From Halomonas cerina (GTDB lineage Bacteria > Pseudomonadota > Gammaproteobacteria > Pseudomonadales > Halomonadaceae), in NCBI RefSeq assembly GCF_014192215.1, contig NZ_JACHXP010000001.1, positions 1-64,000 on the forward strand: 64,000 nt of DNA. Reading direction: 5' to 3'. This document shows positions 47,226 to 55,677 of this stretch, piece after piece. The translations under genes and the position numbers were made by a program. The notes under the pieces were generated by a model, which saw nothing but the letters and a program-made list of their open reading frames with translations, ran no database searches and had not been told where the DNA came from. Each line of letters begins with the position of its first letter. Positions within the stretch are counted from its first letter, which is position 1.

Positions 47226-48119
47226 TCAGCGCCACTCCCTGGCGGCCGGTTCCCGGGCCGTGTCCAACTGGTCAAGCATCGCCCGGGCGGCATTGGAGAG
47301 GGTGCGGCTGCGATGCACCAGATAGCCCAGGGGGCGATGGATGGGCGGGTGGTCCACCTCAAGGACATGCAGGTCGCCGGCCACCAGACGCTCCGGCAGC
47401 AGGCTCCAGCCTAGCCCGATGGCGGTCATCATCTTGAGGGTTTCCAGGTAGTTGGTGGAGACCGCCACCGGCAAGTCGAGACCCGCGGTGGCGAAGCGGC
47501 CCTCGATCAGGCCACGAGTGAAGGTCATGGGGCCGGGCAGCACGGCGTCGAAATCGCACAGCTCGGGCAGGACCAGTCGGCCTCGCCGGGCCAGGGAGTG
47601 GTCGTGGGCGCAGACGAAGCACAGCCGGTCAACCCATACCGGCACCACCTCCAGTTGCTCGTCGGGGTGGGGTGCGAGGGTGACCACGGCGATCTCCAGG
47701 GCACCGTCGAGCACCCCTTGGTAGGCCTGCTCGCTGTCCAGGAAGTGCAGGTCGAGTCGTACCTCGGGATGTGCCCGGGTATAGGCCTTGAGCAGCGGCG
47801 GCAGGCGATGCAGGCCGATATGGTGACTGGTGGCGAGCGTCAGGCTACCGGCCACGTCGTGGCTGAGGTTGCCCAGCGCCCGGCGGCTGTCGTCGACCAT
47901 CACCAGGATCTGCCGGGCCCGGGGCAGCAGCACACGACCGGCCTCGGTCAGGGTGACGCGACGCCCGATACGATCGAACAGCCGGGCCGCGATCTGGTCC
48001 TCGAGCACGGCGATGCGCTTGCTGACCGCCGGTTGAGTGAGATGGAGTTGCTCGGCGGCGCGGGAGAAGCTGCCGTGATCGGCGACGGCGAGAAAGGCCT
48101 GCAGACTCTGGGTATCCAT
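47226..48119 (-). CDS. LysR-family transcriptional regulator (divergent from leuC)
   Basis: 297-aa regulator. The N-terminal winged helix-turn-helix is MDTQSLQAFLAVADHGSFSR, AAEQLHLTQPAVSKRIAVLE; the rest is a periplasmic-binding-like effector domain (SLTLATSHHIGLHRLPPLLK). It is divergent from leuCDB, as in pseudomonads, and an inverted repeat in the 250-bp gap is a likely operator, so control of leucine synthesis is plausible. The effector is unknown. Confidence 0.88.
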   Translation of the reverse strand: MDTQSLQAFLAVADHGSFSRAAEQLHLTQPAVSKRIAVLEDQIAARLFDRIGRRVTLTEAGRVLLPRARQILVMVDDSRRALGNLSHDVAGSLTLATSHHIGLHRLPPLLKAYTRAHPEVRLDLHFLDSEQAYQGVLDGALEIAVVTLAPHPDEQLEVVPVWVDRLCFVCAHDHSLARRGRLVLPELCDFDAVLPGPMTFTRGLIEGRFATAGLDLPVAVSTNYLETLKMMTAIGLGWSLLPERLVAGDLHVLEVDHPPIHRPLGYLVHRSRTLSNAARAMLDQLDTAREPAAREWR

Positions 48120-48148
48120 GGCGTGCTCCTTTTTCTATTCCAGAAAGG

Positions 48149-48174
48149 AATTCATTGAATAAATAACATGAATT
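48149..48174. promoter_or_regulatory. Candidate LysR operator
   Basis: AATTCAT (48149-48155) and ATGAATT (48168-48174) form a perfect 7-bp inverted repeat with a 12-bp AT-rich centre, 30 bp before the lysR start and on the leuC side. Spaced dyads of this kind are typical LysR-type binding sites. Confidence 0.5.
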
Positions 48175-48209
48175 GATTTTATGGGCGAGGCGGGGGAGAC
48201 TGCTGGAAA

Positions 48210-48265
48210 AGCGCCCAGCGCCCAGCGCCCAGCGCCCAGCGCCCAGCGCCCAGCGCCCAGCGCCC
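48210..48265 (-). repeat. Heptanucleotide array D (GGGCGCT x8, minus strand)
   Basis: Eight perfect AGCGCCC units on the plus strand (GGGCGCT on the minus) fill the centre of the lysR-leuC intergenic region, between the putative operator and the leuC ribosome site. It lies within the likely 5' leader of leuC, so copy-number change could affect expression. Confidence 0.97.
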
Positions 48266-48369
48266 AGGGGCCTGTCGCCAGGAAAGCCACGATACCGGGG
48301 AACACAGAGTCTCAGCGGAATTCGAATACCGACCGGACAAGTACAGGGCCGCAGGCCCGGGAGAATGCA

Positions 48370-49815
48370 ATGGCAGGCCAGACACTCTACGACAAGTTGT
48401 GGTCGCAGCACTTGGTGAAGGAGCGCGACGACGGCACCGCCTTGATCTACATCGATCGCCAGTTGCTTCACGAGGTGACCTCGCCCCAGGCCTTCGAGGG
48501 CCTGCGCCTGGCGGGTCGCAAGCCCTGGCGGATCGACGCCAACCTGGCGACCCCGGATCACAACGTGCCGACCACGCTCAAGGAGCGGGCCGAGGGCAAT
48601 GCCGGCATCAAGGACCCGGTGTCGCTGATCCAGGTGCAGACCCTCGATGACAACTGTAACGAGTTCGGTATCGAGGAGTTCCGTATCAATGATCCGCGCC
48701 AGGGCATCGTCCACGTGGTGGGCCCGGAGCAGGGCGCGACCCTGCCCGGCATGACCGTGGTCTGCGGCGATTCCCACACCGCCACCCACGGCGCCTTCGC
48801 GGCCCTGGCCCATGGCATCGGCACCTCCGAGGTGGAGCATGTGCTGGCCACCCAGTGCCTGCTGGCCCAGAAGATGAAGAACATGCAGGTGCGGGTGGAG
48901 GGCACGCTCGGTGCCGGGGTGACCGCCAAGGATATCGTGCTCGCCATCATCGGCCGTATCGGTACCGCCGGCGGGACCGGCTATGCCATCGAGTTCGCCG
49001 GCAGCGCCATCCGTGACCTCTCCATGGAGGGGCGCATGACGGTGTGCAACATGGCCATCGAGGCCGGCGCCCGAGTCGGCCTGATCGCCGTGGACGACAT
49101 CACCATCGACTATCTGGCGGGCCGCCACTACGCGCCGACCGGCGAGCAGTGGGAGGCCGCGGTGGCCGACTGGCGTGGCCTGGTCTCCGATGGCGACGCC
49201 GCGTTCGACAAGGTGGTCACCCTGGACGCCGCCGAGATCGAGCCTCAGGTCTCCTGGGGCACCAGTCCGGAGATGGTTACCGGCATCGGCGGCGAGGTGC
49301 CTGACCCTGCCGAGGTCGACGATGAGACGGCGCGCACTGGCATCACCCGGGCGCTCGAGTACATGGGCCTGGCCCCCAGGCAGAAGATCACCGATATCCG
49401 CCTCGACAAGGTGTTCATCGGCTCCTGCACCAACTCGCGCATCGAGGACCTGCGCGAGGCGGCGAAGGTGGCGCGTGGCAAGAAGGTGGCCGACTCTATC
49501 AAGCTGGCCATGGTGGTGCCGGGCTCCGGCCTGGTGAAGCGTCAGGCCGAGGCCGAGGGGCTCGACCAGGTCTTCCTCGAAGCCGGCTTCGAGTGGCGTG
49601 AGCCGGGCTGCTCCATGTGCCTGGCCATGAATGCCGACAAGCTCGGGGCCGGTGAGCACTGTGCCTCGACCTCGAATCGCAACTTCGAGGGGCGCCAGGG
49701 CTTCGGTGGCCGGACCCATCTGGTCAGTCCGGCGATGGCCGCGGCCGCCGCCATCGCCGGTCACTTCGTCGACGTTCGCCAGCCCGATACCCAAACTGCC
49801 GTCCAGGAGGCCTGA
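48370..49815 (+). CDS. leuC: 3-isopropylmalate dehydratase large subunit
   Basis: 481-aa iron-sulfur hydratase of leucine biosynthesis, working with LeuD to isomerise 2- to 3-isopropylmalate. The start [20 protein letters not shown] follows GGGAGA; the open frame upstream runs through the repeat array and is not coding. The [4Fe-4S] ligands are Cys353 (IGSCTNSR), Cys414 and Cys417 (GCSMC). [20 protein letters not shown] is the conserved active-site block. leuD follows after 3 bp. Confidence 0.96.
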   Translation: MAGQTLYDKLWSQHLVKERDDGTALIYIDRQLLHEVTSPQAFEGLRLAGRKPWRIDANLATPDHNVPTTLKERAEGNAGIKDPVSLIQVQTLDDNCNEFGIEEFRINDPRQGIVHVVGPEQGATLPGMTVVCGDSHTATHGAFAALAHGIGTSEVEHVLATQCLLAQKMKNMQVRVEGTLGAGVTAKDIVLAIIGRIGTAGGTGYAIEFAGSAIRDLSMEGRMTVCNMAIEAGARVGLIAVDDITIDYLAGRHYAPTGEQWEAAVADWRGLVSDGDAAFDKVVTLDAAEIEPQVSWGTSPEMVTGIGGEVPDPAEVDDETARTGITRALEYMGLAPRQKITDIRLDKVFIGSCTNSRIEDLREAAKVARGKKVADSIKLAMVVPGSGLVKRQAEAEGLDQVFLEAGFEWREPGCSMCLAMNADKLGAGEHCASTSNRNFEGRQGFGGRTHLVSPAMAAAAAIAGHFVDVRQPDTQTAVQEA

Positions 49816-49818
49816 GCC

Positions 49819-50463
49819 ATGCAGAAGTTCCAACGTGAGGAAGGTCTCGTTGCGCCCCTCGATCGGGCCAACGTCGACACCGACCTGATCATCCCCAAGC
49901 AGTTCCTCAAGTCGATCCAGCGCACCGGCTTCGGCGTCAACCTGTTCGATGAGCTGCGCTACCTCGATGAGGGCCAGCCGGGTCAAGATGTCAGCAAGCG
50001 CCCGCTGAACCCGGACTTTGTGCTCAATCAGCCGCGCTACCAGGGGGCCAGCGTGTTGCTGGCCCGGCGCAACTTCGGCTGTGGCAGCTCCCGGGAGCAC
50101 GCCCCCTGGGCGCTGGCCGACTTCGGCTTCCGGGTGGTGATCGCCCCGAGCTTCGCCGACATCTTCTACAACAATGCCTTCAAGAACGGCATCCTGCTGG
50201 TACGCCTCCCCGAGGAGACCGTCGATCGGCTGTTTGCCGAGGTGCACGCCAACGAAGGCTATCGCCTCGACGTGGACCTGGAACACCAGCGGGTCATTAC
50301 GCCTAGCGGCGAAATCCTCGAATTCGAGGTGGACGAGTTCCGCAAGCAGTGCCTGCTCGAGGGACTCGATGACATCGGCATCACGTTGAAGGATGAGGAG
50401 GCCATCCGCGCCTTCGAGGCCAAGCATCGCGCCGCGCGGCCCTGGCTGTTCCGCGAAGCGTAG
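49819..50463 (+). CDS. leuD: 3-isopropylmalate dehydratase small subunit
   Basis: 214-aa partner of Leu[21 protein letters not shown] and [19 protein letters not shown] at the start, and [20 protein letters not shown], the swivel-domain signature, near residue 85. Normal length. GGAGG lies upstream of the start. The gap to leuB holds a degenerate heptamer array. Confidence 0.96.
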   Translation: MQKFQREEGLVAPLDRANVDTDLIIPKQFLKSIQRTGFGVNLFDELRYLDEGQPGQDVSKRPLNPDFVLNQPRYQGASVLLARRNFGCGSSREHAPWALADFGFRVVIAPSFADIFYNNAFKNGILLVRLPEETVDRLFAEVHANEGYRLDVDLEHQRVITPSGEILEFEVDEFRKQCLLEGLDDIGITLKDEEAIRAFEAKHRAARPWLFREA

Positions 50464-50469
50464 CGGCTG

Positions 50470-50560
50470 CGGGCCACGGGCTTCGAGCTGCGGGCTTCGA
50501 GTCGCGGGGCATGGGCTTCGGGGTTCGTAGCTCGCTGCCCGTGACTCGTAGCCCGCAGCT
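50470..50560 (+). repeat. Degenerate heptanucleotide array F between leuD and leuB
   Basis: The gap divides into 7-mers in one phase: CGGGCCA, CGGGCTT, CGAGCTG, CGGGCTT, CGAGTCG, CGGGGCA, TGGGCTT, CGGGGTT, CGTAGCT, CGCTGCC, CGTGACT, CGTAGCC, CGCAGCT. Nearly every unit begins CG. The sequence has drifted but the 7-bp period is preserved, unlike an ordinary decayed spacer. Confidence 0.75.
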
Positions 50561-50582
50561 TTACTTAAGCAAGGACGACGCA

Positions 50583-51662
50583 ATGACTCAGAAGATTCTG
50601 GTACTGCCGGGGGACGGTATCGGCCCCGAGATCACCGCCCAGGCCAGCCGCATCCTGGCCGCCTGCCAGGCGCGCGGCCTGGATGTCGAGGTCGAGGAGG
50701 CCCTGGTGGGCGGGGCGGCCTATGATGCCCATGGCGAGCCGCTGCCCGCCGCGACCCTGGATAAGGCCAAGGCCGCCCGAGCCATCCTGCTCGGCGCCGT
50801 GGGTGGCCCGCAGTGGGATACCCTCGAGGAGTTGAGCAAGCGTCCTGAAAAGGGGCTGCTCGGGCTGCGCAAGGAGCTCGGCCTGTTCGGTAATCTGCGC
50901 CCGGCCATCCTCTACCCGCAGCTGGCCGAGGCCTCGAGCCTCAAGCCGGAGGTGGTGTCCGGCCTCGACATCATGATCGTGCGTGAGCTGACCGGCGGCA
51001 TCTACTTCGGCCAGCCGCGCGGCATCGAGGAGCGCGACGGGCAGCGTGTGGGCTTCAATACCTATGTCTACTCCGAGAGCGAGATCGAGCGTATCGGTCG
51101 TGTGGCCTTCGAGATGGCCCGTAAACGCCACAAGAAGCTCTGCTCGGTGGACAAGGCCAACGTGCTCGAGGTGACCATCCTGTGGCGCGAGGTGATGGAA
51201 CGGCTGGCACCGGAATACCCGGATGTCGAGCTCTCGCACCTGTACGTCGACAACGCCGCCATGCAACTGGTGCGCGCACCCAAGCAGTTCGATGTCGTGG
51301 TCACCGGCAACATGTTCGGCGACATCCTGTCCGATGCCGCCGCCATGCTCACCGGCTCCATCGGCATGCTGCCCTCGGCCTCGCTTAACGAGAGCGGACA
51401 GGGCATGTATGAGCCTTGCCACGGCAGTGCCCCGGATATCGCCGGCCAGGGCATCGCCAATCCGCTGGCGACCATCCTCTCGGTGGCCATGATGCTGCGC
51501 TACTCCCTGGATGCACCGGCGATGGCCGAGCGCATCGAGGCCGCCGTGGGCAAGGTGCTCGACGACGGCCTGCGTACCGCGGACATCGCCTTCGAGGGAC
51601 GACGCACCGTCTCTACCGCCGAGATGGGGGACGCCGTGCTGGCGGCCTTCGAGGCCCTGTAG
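50583..51662 (+). CDS. leuB: 3-isopropylmalate dehydrogenase
   Basis: 359-aa NAD-dependent oxidative decarboxylase of leucine biosynthesis. [20 protein letters not shown] follows AAGGACG; contains [14 protein letters not shown], the catalytic [28 protein letters not shown] and the NAD-binding [20 protein letters not shown]. Full length. A terminator follows. Confidence 0.97.
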   Translation: MTQKILVLPGDGIGPEITAQASRILAACQARGLDVEVEEALVGGAAYDAHGEPLPAATLDKAKAARAILLGAVGGPQWDTLEELSKRPEKGLLGLRKELGLFGNLRPAILYPQLAEASSLKPEVVSGLDIMIVRELTGGIYFGQPRGIEERDGQRVGFNTYVYSESEIERIGRVAFEMARKRHKKLCSVDKANVLEVTILWREVMERLAPEYPDVELSHLYVDNAAMQLVRAPKQFDVVVTGNMFGDILSDAAAMLTGSIGMLPSASLNESGQGMYEPCHGSAPDIAGQGIANPLATILSVAMMLRYSLDAPAMAERIEAAVGKVLDDGLRTADIAFEGRRTVSTAEMGDAVLAAFEAL

Positions 51663-51698
51663 TCCGTCCTGGACAGGTCTGGTGAGGCCACCGGAGTA

Positions 51699-51733
51699 AA
51701 GCCCCCACCGGCATTGGACGCCGGTGGGGGCTT
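51699..51733. terminator. Terminator after leuB
   Basis: AAGCCCCCACCGGC (51699-51712) pairs perfectly with GCCGGTGGGGGCTT (51720-51733); TTGTTGTG follows on the plus strand. It separates leuCDB from the convergent Fap-like operon. Confidence 0.85.
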
Positions 51734-51797
51734 GTTGTGATAGCGTCCGGGCTGGCCCAGCCTTGGGGCACTGGGCCATGGAGCGTTCGTGCTGGCG

Positions 51798-52595
51798 TCA
51801 GTGCCCGAGCCGCCGGGCAGCCTCTATGGCGGCCCGCACCCCGGGTGTACCGGCCTGCATGCCGCGGTCGTCCAGGTAGAGCTGTAGTTGCGTGAGGTTG
51901 CGCACCTGCTGCAGGTCGCTGGTCAACTGGATCGACTGGCGCAGCCCGCGATCCGGCACGATGGTCTGCGTCACGCGTCCCATGCCGGGCATCTCCATCC
52001 CCACGCCCACGCCCTCAGGCCCCTGATGAACCGAGAGCCGCGTGCCGGAGGCCAGCCGACGGGTCGTATTGCTCCCCGGTGCCGGCTCGACCCGGCCGGG
52101 GTGGTCCGTGGCCGGGCGCACCTCGATCTGCAGGTCATTGGCGGCGGCATTGAAGTCCCCGCCTGCCTGGATGGTCTGCACCACCCCTCGAGCATTGCCG
52201 GTTCCCACATCCCGTACGGTGGCGCCATTGCCGGCCGGGCCGCCCCCGCTTGGCGCGCCTGCCGTGACCTGAGTGAGGCGGGGCTCGAAGCTCACCGTGG
52301 GCACCCGGCCGCGCAGGTCCCCCTGCAGATGGCCCTGCACCTGTAGGTGCTCGCCCTGGGCGGTGCGCCACTCGCTGGTCATCTGCACCCCGAAGAACAT
52401 CAGCCGCCCCTGATCGACGAAGCGTCCACGTAGCGACCCGAGCTCCGCATCACTGAGCTGGCGCCCCGCGCGGAACTCGGCGAAGTCCGGGGCGGCGGCC
52501 ATCGCCGGGGCCACCGGCAGGCCGGCCAGCGCCGCGGCCAGCAGGGCCGTGGCCCCTCGCCGCATCCAAGCTGGCTTTCCTTCTTGCTGGATCAT
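51798..52595 (-). CDS. Secreted protein of unknown function, last gene of the Fap-like cluster
   Basis: 265-aa protein from the ATG at 52595 (CAGGAGG upstream). Signal peptide region RRGATALLAAALAGLPVAPA ending AMAAA, then RQLSDAELGSLRGRFVDQGR and LMFFGVQMTSEWRTAQGEHL; the central part is G/A/N-rich, and the C-terminal part has VTQTIVPDRGLRQSIQLTSD. It follows the C39 peptidase gene by 33 bp and occupies the place FapE has in Pseudomonas operons, but similarity to FapE cannot be shown by eye. The ELGSLRGR motif resembles a C39-type leader context and could be a processing or recognition element; this is inference. Confidence 0.6.
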   Translation of the reverse strand: MIQQEGKPAWMRRGATALLAAALAGLPVAPAMAAAPDFAEFRAGRQLSDAELGSLRGRFVDQGRLMFFGVQMTSEWRTAQGEHLQVQGHLQGDLRGRVPTVSFEPRLTQVTAGAPSGGGPAGNGATVRDVGTGNARGVVQTIQAGGDFNAAANDLQIEVRPATDHPGRVEPAPGSNTTRRLASGTRLSVHQGPEGVGVGMEMPGMGRVTQTIVPDRGLRQSIQLTSDLQQVRNLTQLQLYLDDRGMQAGTPGVRAAIEAARRLGH

Positions 52596-52628
52596 GATCG
52601 TTACCTCCTGAGGCGGCACGGCCCCGGA

Positions 52629-53333
52629 TCAGAACAGGTCGGCGTGCCGGAAACCGAAATCGAGCAGCGCCTGCCGGGGCACCGGCGCGACGACATCGTG
52701 CAGGCGATGGGCGGTCAGCGGCGGGCGGGGATCGAGCAATGCCGTCTGGCGGTCGAAGCCCGGGCCCACGACCGCGAAGATGATGCGGTTCCAGGCGTCG
52801 AGGAAGGCCTCGCGGTCCATGATCCGGTTACCTAGCGCCGGGTCGCCCACGTAGACCCGATCCCCCTGGGCCTTCTTCAGCACCACGAAGTGCTTGTAGC
52901 CATCGAGGTCGAGCAGCACGATGACCGGGATCGAGATCGCCTCCAGGCTATCGGGCGCCACCTCATAGCCCCGGCCGCGATAGCCTAGGGTCTCCACATA
53001 CTGCTTGAGGTCGAGCAGCGAGAAGCCGCGTTCCTGCACCACGGCGGGGTCAGCCACCTCCAGCAGGCCAGCCAGCACGCTCTCCTCGGTCATCCCGGGA
53101 TGGGGGTAGGCATACTTGAGCAGGGTGGCCAGCGAGGCCGCCCCGCAGGAAAAGTCCGTATGCTGCTCGACCAGGTGCTCGAAGCGTCGCTCACGGATCG
53201 ACTGGATGTCCTTCTGCAGCAGGGTCCCGGTGACGATATTGCCCAGGCGCACGGTGGCGGCTTGGGCCTCAATCCCGGCGATGGACAGCGCCAGGCACAG
53301 GGGTAGCCACCAGCGCCGTGGATGAAGGGTCAT
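52629..53333 (-). CDS. Periplasmic C39-family peptidase (FapD-like)
   Basis: 234-aa protein with signal peptide (WWLPLCLALSIAGIEAQA) and a C39 papain-like domain: Cys63 in DFSCGAASLATLLKYAY, His148 in GYKHFVVL and Asp164 in YVGDPALGNR, in the expected order and spacing. There is no ABC transporter domain, unlike bacteriocin exporters, which fits FapD, the peptidase of functional-amyloid operons. It lies between the large repeat protein and the gene at 51798. It probably processes or licenses export of the repeat proteins. Confidence 0.8.
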   Translation of the reverse strand: MTLHPRRWWLPLCLALSIAGIEAQAATVRLGNIVTGTLLQKDIQSIRERRFEHLVEQHTDFSCGAASLATLLKYAYPHPGMTEESVLAGLLEVADPAVVQERGFSLLDLKQYVETLGYRGRGYEVAPDSLEAISIPVIVLLDLDGYKHFVVLKKAQGDRVYVGDPALGNRIMDREAFLDAWNRIIFAVVGPGFDRQTALLDPRPPLTAHRLHDVVAPVPRQALLDFGFRHADLF

Positions 53334-53416
53334 GACGGCCTCCTTGGCGAGTACTGGGCATAAAGGGGAAGCCGGGCCCCTGGCCTGCTCGGCAGGCCAG
53401 GGGCTCGACCGAGGGC

Positions 53417-54574
53417 TTACTGCGCCCCACCCGTGGCCGAGGCGATGGCCAGGGAGTTGCGCTGCAGGTTGTTATTGCCCGCGGCCACGTTCACGCCGAT
53501 GTTGCCGCTGGCGTCCAGCAGGGCAAGGCCTCCCAGGGTGGCGTTGTTCTCGGCGGCGATATAGACGGTGTTGGTGGTGGTCACGCCGCCGGACAGGGTG
53601 CCGCCCATGGCCATCAGGCCCGCCTCGCGGAAGCCGAGGCGGCCTCGCTCCGTGCCGGCGAACTGGTCGGTGTTGGCACTGTTGCCATCGAAGTCCAGGT
53701 GACCCACGTAGGTGGAGCCCCCCGGGTGGCCGCTTGCCTCGGAGCCGCCCAGCCAGATCTCCGGGTAGACCTGGTTGGTCTGCTCCCAGGTGCCTGCGTA
53801 GCCGCCGCTGCCGCCGCCGAGGTAGCCGCCCACCATCACCCCGGACACCCTGACGCCGACCCGGTTGGTGAAGGTCTCGGTGTGGCCCTGGCTACGACTG
53901 AAGTTGTTGTAGGCGGTCTGCACGCCACCGGTGGTGGCATCGGCGGAGCCGGACCGGGTATTGGAGGAGGCGGCCAGCGAGTTCTGCTGGGCGTTGCCGA
54001 CCCCGGCGGCCACGTTGACGCCGATATTGCCGGTGGCACCCCGCAGCGCATGCCGGTCCAAGGTGGCGTTGTTGGGGCTGCCGGTGCTCTCCACATAGGT
54101 GTTGGAGGAGGACTGGGCCGAGAAGGCCGCGGCCTGGCCGAATACCCGTTCGGCATCCGAAGCCGACAGGGCAGCGTCATTGGCCTGACTGTTGCTGTCA
54201 CCGGCCGCCACGTTGACGCCCACGTTGCCCGAGGCGCCTTGCAGGGCGTGATCGCTCAGGGTGGCGTTGTTCTCGGCCATGCGGTTGGAAACGCCGGTAT
54301 AGTTGATCAGCTGCTTGCTATCCACGGTGGCCCCGGAGTAGTGGCGCGCCGGGTCGAAGGTCCAGACATTGACGTAGAAGTCCTTGTAGGTATCCGAGTC
54401 GTGGCGCAGTTCCACATCGATCCGATTGTCGAAATCGGAGTCGATGGTGCTGTCGGTGTCGAACTTGTTGTAGCTGCCAATGAGGCCGTTGTTGACGCCA
54501 TCGGCCAGGGCATAGGGCGTGGCCATCAGCGCGGTGATGGCCAGAGCCAGCGGAGCTTTCTTGAAGGTGATCAT
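53417..54574 (-). CDS. Fap-like amyloid/repeat protein (major-subunit-like, three repeats)
   Basis: 385-aa secreted protein from the ATG at 54574 (AGGAGA upstream). The signal peptide ends LMATPYALA. It has three imperfect ~37-residue repeats at 101-137, 168-204 and 342-379, each with the core ASGNVGVNVAAGDSNSQAN, ATGNIGVNVAAGVGNAQQN or ASGNIGVNVAAGNNNLQRN. N/Q-containing repeats of this form are typical of FapB/FapC fibre proteins. The 137-residue linker before the last repeat is glycine-rich (GVMVGGYLGGGSGGYAGTWE). Expected to be exported and to form or nucleate fibres. Fap-like is inferred from repeats and neighbours. Confidence 0.7.
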   Translation of the reverse strand: MITFKKAPLALAITALMATPYALADGVNNGLIGSYNKFDTDSTIDSDFDNRIDVELRHDSDTYKDFYVNVWTFDPARHYSGATVDSKQLINYTGVSNRMAENNATLSDHALQGASGNVGVNVAAGDSNSQANDAALSASDAERVFGQAAAFSAQSSSNTYVESTGSPNNATLDRHALRGATGNIGVNVAAGVGNAQQNSLAASSNTRSGSADATTGGVQTAYNNFSRSQGHTETFTNRVGVRVSGVMVGGYLGGGSGGYAGTWEQTNQVYPEIWLGGSEASGHPGGSTYVGHLDFDGNSANTDQFAGTERGRLGFREAGLMAMGGTLSGGVTTTNTVYIAAENNATLGGLALLDASGNIGVNVAAGNNNLQRNSLAIASATGGAQ

Positions 54575-54623
54575 GATCGGTCTCCTGAAGGACGCGAGTC
54601 GTTTCTGTGGCATTGCGATCCCA

Positions 54624-55262
54624 CTACCGCGCGAGCTGCATGGACATGCTAAAGCTGTTGCGGGTAGCGTTCCCCGTGCCGGCTGACTGGTTGACCTGGA
54701 TGACGCCGCGGGCTCCCTCGAAGCTCGACTCGTCGATCTCGAGCCGACGCGGGAGGCTGTCCGAGCCGTCATGGCCCCCGTTCAGCCGCTGCTTATCGGC
54801 CAGCACCTGCTGCAGGGTGGTGTCGTTGAGGTGGCTGGCCGATATGCCCAGAGCCACCCCGAAGGTGTTGCTCTGCACATTCCCGAGGCCCGCAGCCTGG
54901 TTGATCGACAGCCAGCCCTGTGACTGTCGAAAGGCGCGGTCCTGAATACTGGTGCTGTCTTGACGAGGCGTGAGGTCCTCGGTGAGGTGTGCCTGCTGGA
55001 GCAGCGTGTTGGAGGTGGTCGCCCCATCGCCGATGGCCAGGGTGCCGTGGTTGCTCTGCAGGTTGCCGTCGCCGGCGGCCAGGTTGGTGGTGACAACCCC
55101 CTGGATGCCGCTCAAGGCGCCACCGTTGAGGAGGCTGGTGTTGCGGGAAGCCGGTTCGCCCTGGGCGGCCACCTGCAGACTGGCCACAAGCAGGCAGACG
55201 CTCGCCGTGACCCGAAGCGCCTTGTGGCCCCTTCTGTGCTTGATGGATAGGAGGAATGGCAT
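54624..55262 (-). CDS. Fap-like repeat protein (minor-subunit-like), first gene of the cluster
   Basis: 212-aa protein from the ATG at 55262 (GGAG upstream). Signal peptide ALRVTASVCLLVASLQVAAQ. It has three diverged repeats: IQGVVTTNLAAGDGNLQSN (about 53-71), SQGWLSINQAAGLGNVQSN (114-132) and ARGVIQVNQSAGTGNATRN (184-202), the same NXAAGXXNXXXN core as the larger protein. Smaller size and first position suggest the FapB-like nucleator or minor subunit. It starts about 35 bp after a predicted sigma-54 transcription start. Confidence 0.68.
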   Translation of the reverse strand: MPFLLSIKHRRGHKALRVTASVCLLVASLQVAAQGEPASRNTSLLNGGALSGIQGVVTTNLAAGDGNLQSNHGTLAIGDGATTSNTLLQQAHLTEDLTPRQDSTSIQDRAFRQSQGWLSINQAAGLGNVQSNTFGVALGISASHLNDTTLQQVLADKQRLNGGHDGSDSLPRRLEIDESSFEGARGVIQVNQSAGTGNATRNSFSMSMQLAR

Positions 55263-55307
55263 GGCAGCGTCTCCGTAACGTTGTGTCACTCTTCTTTACG
55301 TTTACAG

Positions 55308-55323
55308 AGCAATTGCCGTGCCA
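55308..55323 (-). promoter_or_regulatory. Sigma-54 (RpoN) promoter of the Fap-like operon
   Basis: The minus strand reads TGGCACGGCAATTGCT from 55323 to 55308, a full match to the sigma-54 consensus TGGCACG-N4-TTGCW with correct GG/GC spacing. Transcription would start near 55297, giving a leader of about 35 nt before the ATG at 55262. Such promoters need an enhancer-binding activator; candidate sites lie 70-170 bp upstream. Confidence 0.85.
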
Positions 55324-55385
55324 TTTTTTTAAGTTATTGATATTTATGAAATCGTCTTGATGGTTTGGTAAAAAAATGTAAATGT

Positions 55386-55406
55386 AGTGTTACTAAAGTG
55401 TTGCTA
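55386..55406. promoter_or_regulatory. Direct repeats upstream of the sigma-54 promoter (candidate activator sites)
   Basis: AGTGTTACTA and AGTGTTGCTA differ at one base and start 11 bp apart, about one helical turn, 70-95 bp upstream of the -12 element. The placement suits an activator, but the binding protein is unknown and the repeats could be chance in AT-rich DNA. Confidence 0.35.
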
Positions 55407-55639
55407 TTGAAGGGGTAGTGGGCCCCTTGGCACTGATAGGTACCAAAGAATCAAGTAGTTAGCATGTGGCTAGCCAAGTGTCACAGAAGTGAATCGTCGG
55501 GTATGGTCAATGCCTGTCGGGGCAGCACAGATGCCTCTCGGAGCCTCACCAAGTGAGATGAAGAGGCCGGCAGGAAGGGATGATCATCGGGAGACCGCGT
55601 GACTTCATGGGTCGGCCTGCGTGGCGGAGTCGGCTCATG

Positions 55640-55645
55640 TATACT
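55640..55645 (+). promoter_or_regulatory. -10 box for asd
   Basis: TATACT at 55640-55645 lies 33 bp before the asd ATG. A -35 with correct spacing (CTGCGT, 55618-55623) is poor, so the promoter may depend on other contacts. Confidence 0.35.
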
Positions 55646-55677
55646 ATGGGCCACATTCGATTTCTGGAGGACTTCCC

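Larger units (their letters stand above)
55263..55677. other. Divergent regulatory region between the Fap-like operon and asd
   Basis: This 415-bp AT-rich region carries the sigma-54 promoter (55308-55323), two direct repeats AGTGTTACTA (55386-55395) and AGTGTTGCTA (55397-55406) spaced 11 bp apart, a palindrome TGGCTAGCCA (55467-55476) and a TATACT box for asd. No gene was recognised. Confidence 0.6.

Noticed and set aside
47845-50583. A 900-codon minus-strand frame across leuC and leuD
   Set aside because: It runs through a repeat array and two well-identified genes; its low-complexity translation is a shadow of leuCD.
53417-55262. Curli (csg) system
   Set aside because: The repeats are not curlin type and no CsgG/E/F-like gene is present; the C39 peptidase points to Fap.
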